DNA of 8,332 nucleotides, from NCBI GenBank assembly GCA_031370825.1, contig JANMRB010000311.1, positions 1 to 8,332 of the forward strand, written 5' to 3'. The notes beneath the pieces were generated by a model that did not search any database, was not told the DNA's origin, and saw nothing but the letters and a program-made list of their open reading frames with translations. Source of the stretch: JAENVT01 sp031370825. GTDB taxonomy: Bacteria; Actinomycetota; Acidimicrobiia; Acidimicrobiales; Ilumatobacteraceae. Positions 7,778 through 8,332 of this stretch are shown here, piece by piece; positions within the stretch are counted from its first letter, which is position 1; the number at the start of each line of letters is the position of its first letter. The position numbers were made by a program, and so were the translations under genes.

Positions 7778-7798
7778 GTGACCGTTCAACGGTGACCG
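7778..7798. repeat. Palindrome and direct repeat upstream of the aminotransferase gene
   Basis: ACCGTT-C-AACGGT (7781-7793) is an inverted repeat with 6-bp arms. It is overlapped by two direct copies of GTGACCG (7778-7784 and 7792-7798), 14 bases apart. The site lies 20-45 bp upstream of the candidate aminotransferase -10, where an operator would be expected. It could also serve the tRNA promoter on the other strand. Confidence 0.4.
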
Positions 7799-7820
7799 AT
7801 GTAAGCGTCGCGAAAGGACT

Positions 7821-7849
7821 GTGGAAGTCGGCCAGCGGTGTGGCAGACT
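7821..7849 (+). promoter_or_regulatory. Candidate promoter of the tRNA pair
   Basis: GTGGAA (7821-7826) and CAGACT (7844-7849) are 17 bases apart, and transcription would begin about 7 bases before tRNA-His. Both hexamers are weak matches. Confidence 0.3.
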
Positions 7850-7862
7850 GGGCGACCTACAT

Positions 7863-7939
7863 GGTGGCCGTAGTTCAGCTGGTAGAGCGCCAGTTTGTGG
7901 TACTGGATGTCGCGGGTTCGAGCCCCGTCGGTCACCCCA
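7863..7939 (+). tRNA. tRNA-His (anticodon GTG)
   Basis: The cloverleaf folds completely. The acceptor GTGGCCG (7864-7870) pairs with CGGTCAC (7929-7935), including one G-U pair. The D stem is GTTC/GAGC, the anticodon stem CCAGT/ACTGG, and the T stem GCGGG/CCCGT with loop TTCGAGC. The anticodon GTG is at 7897-7899. The identity is confirmed by an extra G at position -1 (7863), which can pair with C73 (7936), the hallmark of tRNA-His. The CCA end is encoded (7937-7939). Confidence 0.96.
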
Positions 7940-7952
7940 ATCGAACAGTTCG

Positions 7953-7970
7953 GGGGCACCCCGGTGCCCC
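7953..7970 (+). terminator. Strong hairpin between the two tRNA genes
   Basis: GGGGCACC (7953-7960) and GGTGCCCC (7963-7970) are perfectly complementary with a 2-base centre, giving a 7-bp GC-rich stem with a tetraloop. No T-run follows (TACACTGC instead). It could be a U-less actinobacterial terminator for tRNA-His or an RNase processing signal in a joint transcript. Confidence 0.5.
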
Positions 7971-7976
7971 TACACT
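7971..7976 (+). promoter_or_regulatory. Possible -10 for tRNA-Lys
   Basis: TACACT directly follows the hairpin, about 30 bases before tRNA-Lys. It is the same hexamer proposed for recA. No convincing -35 is present because that region is the hairpin itself. Confidence 0.25.
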
Positions 7977-8005
7977 GCTCGGGTCCTGGCTCATGCCTGG
8001 GCGAT

Positions 8006-8080
8006 GCGCCTCTAGCTCAACGGCAGAGCAACGGACTCTTAATCCGCAGGTTCTGGGTTCGAAACCCAGGGGGCGCACCA
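8006..8080 (+). tRNA. tRNA-Lys (anticodon CTT)
   Basis: The cloverleaf folds. The acceptor GCGCCTC (8006-8012) pairs with GGGGCGC (8070-8076), including one U-G pair. The D stem is GCTC/GAGC and the T stem CTGGG/CCCAG with loop TTCGAAA. The anticodon loop is CTCTTAA with anticodon CTT at 8038-8040, reading AAG. The discriminator is A73 and CCA is encoded (8078-8080). The anticodon stem ACGGA/TCCGC has an A-C mismatch at its outer pair (8031 with 8047). It ends 109 bases before the possible recombinase gene, so its 3' end is a candidate attachment site. Confidence 0.94.
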
Positions 8081-8189
8081 AGAAGTACCAGGTCAATAGC
8101 ACTTTCTGAAATCGATCGCCAGTCTATCGAATGAGATAGGCACCAACAGGTATCTCGACAACGCCTTCGAAGTTCGATAGATTTTCGCA
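8081..8189. other. Low-GC spacer between tRNA-Lys and the right-edge gene
   Basis: By hand count this stretch is about 45% G+C, clearly below the surrounding DNA. It holds a small stem CTATC/GATAG (8124-8128, 8135-8139) without a T-run, and a wider inverted pair CTATCGA (8124-8130) / TCGATAG (8174-8180) whose right arm overlaps the -10 of the downstream gene. I see no gene in it. Confidence 0.5.
8155..8183 (+). promoter_or_regulatory. Leaderless promoter of the right-edge gene
   Basis: TCGACA (8155-8160, 5 of 6 matches to TTGACA) and TAGATT (8178-8183) are exactly 17 bases apart. The -10 ends 6 bases before the ATG at 8190, so transcription would start at or next to the start codon. No ribosome site is present. 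This is the best-formed vegetative promoter in the window. Confidence 0.6.
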
Positions 8190-8332
8190 ATGCCACTCGA
8201 CAGAGCAAGGTTCGAAGCCAGAGTTGATCGCTCCGGGCCACATCACATCTGGCTCGGCGCCAGGTCGCCCGGTGGTGGCGGTCAGGTCCGCGTCGACGGC
8301 AAGTTGCTCACCGCGGCCCGAACCGCGTGGGA
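8190..8332 (+). CDS. N-terminus of an HNH-like protein, possibly a tyrosine recombinase (cut by window edge)
   Basis: Only 47 codons are visible. The product begins MPLDRARFEARVDRSG, continues HHIWLGARSPGGGGQVRVDG (18-37) and ends LLTAARTAW. The order W-x-GA, a glycine-rich turn, a short strand, then TAxRxAW recalls the start of HNH_3-type zinc-finger/nuclease domains (WxWTGA...G.G.....AHRxAWE). I recall similar leaders on some tyrosine-type recombinases in actinobacteria, but nothing visible proves an integrase. The position just 3' of a tRNA gene, pointing away from it, fits an integrase at the edge of an integrated element. The ATG at 8190 is supported by the promoter 6 bases upstream. Alternatives are a free-standing HNH endonuclease or an unrelated DNA-binding protein. 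Confidence 0.5.
   Translation, partial: MPLDRARFEARVDRSGPHHIWLGARSPGGGGQVRVDGKLLTAARTAW

Noticed and set aside
8207..8223. GGTTCGAAGCC resembles the T-arm of tRNA-Lys (GGTTCGAAACC) and could be an att repeat
   Set aside because: The shared run is only 8 bases with a few scattered matches after it, and it lies inside the coding start of the right-edge gene; too short for an attachment core.

Overview
The window is a high-GC bacterial chromosome segment with an actinobacterial character. Four things point that way: the gene order recA / miaB / miaA / dapF / hflX, frequent GTG starts, a GAAC-N4-GTTC (actinobacterial/Gram-positive type) LexA box upstream of recA, and several promoters whose -10 lies 6-7 bases before the start codon (leaderless layout). 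The deep-branching class Acidimicrobiia is my guess for the lineage, but that rests on impression, not a search.

Layout. Bases 1-4888 are one minus-strand block, transcribed right to left: recA (4888-3845), a small VOC-fold protein (3837-3406), miaB (3376-1958), miaA (1961-1038), dapF (1056-256) and the first 77 codons of hflX (233-1, cut by the window edge). Spacing is tight: 7 bp, 29 bp, a 4-bp GTGA overlap, a 19-bp overlap, then 22 bp. The recA promoter region (about 4990-5054) carries a perfect LexA box between the -35 and -10. Upstream, also on the minus strand, is a DUF983-like zinc-ribbon membrane protein (5474-5058). Divergent from it is a four-helix membrane protein of unknown function (5523-6329, plus). 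It converges on a class III PLP aminotransferase of the glutamate-1-semialdehyde aminotransferase-like group (7722-6349, minus).

The right end holds tRNA-His(GTG) and tRNA-Lys(CTT) on the plus strand with a strong hairpin between them. A 110-bp stretch of markedly lower GC follows (about 45% by hand count). The last feature is the start of a plus-strand gene (8190 onward, cut by the edge) whose N-terminus resembles the HNH-like leader domains I associate with some actinobacterial tyrosine recombinases. If that reading is right, the tRNA-Lys 3' end may be the border of an integrated element.

How the genes relate. recA is the SOS recombinase and is probably under LexA control. MiaA and MiaB catalyse successive steps of i6A to ms2i6A formation at tRNA position 37 and look translationally coupled. 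DapF makes meso-diaminopimelate for lysine and peptidoglycan. HflX is a ribosome-associated GTPase. The usual recX partner downstream of recA is missing and a VOC protein sits in that slot. Most of the window is ordinary housekeeping DNA; I did not find a clear new system, and the right-hand boundary is the most promising place to look.
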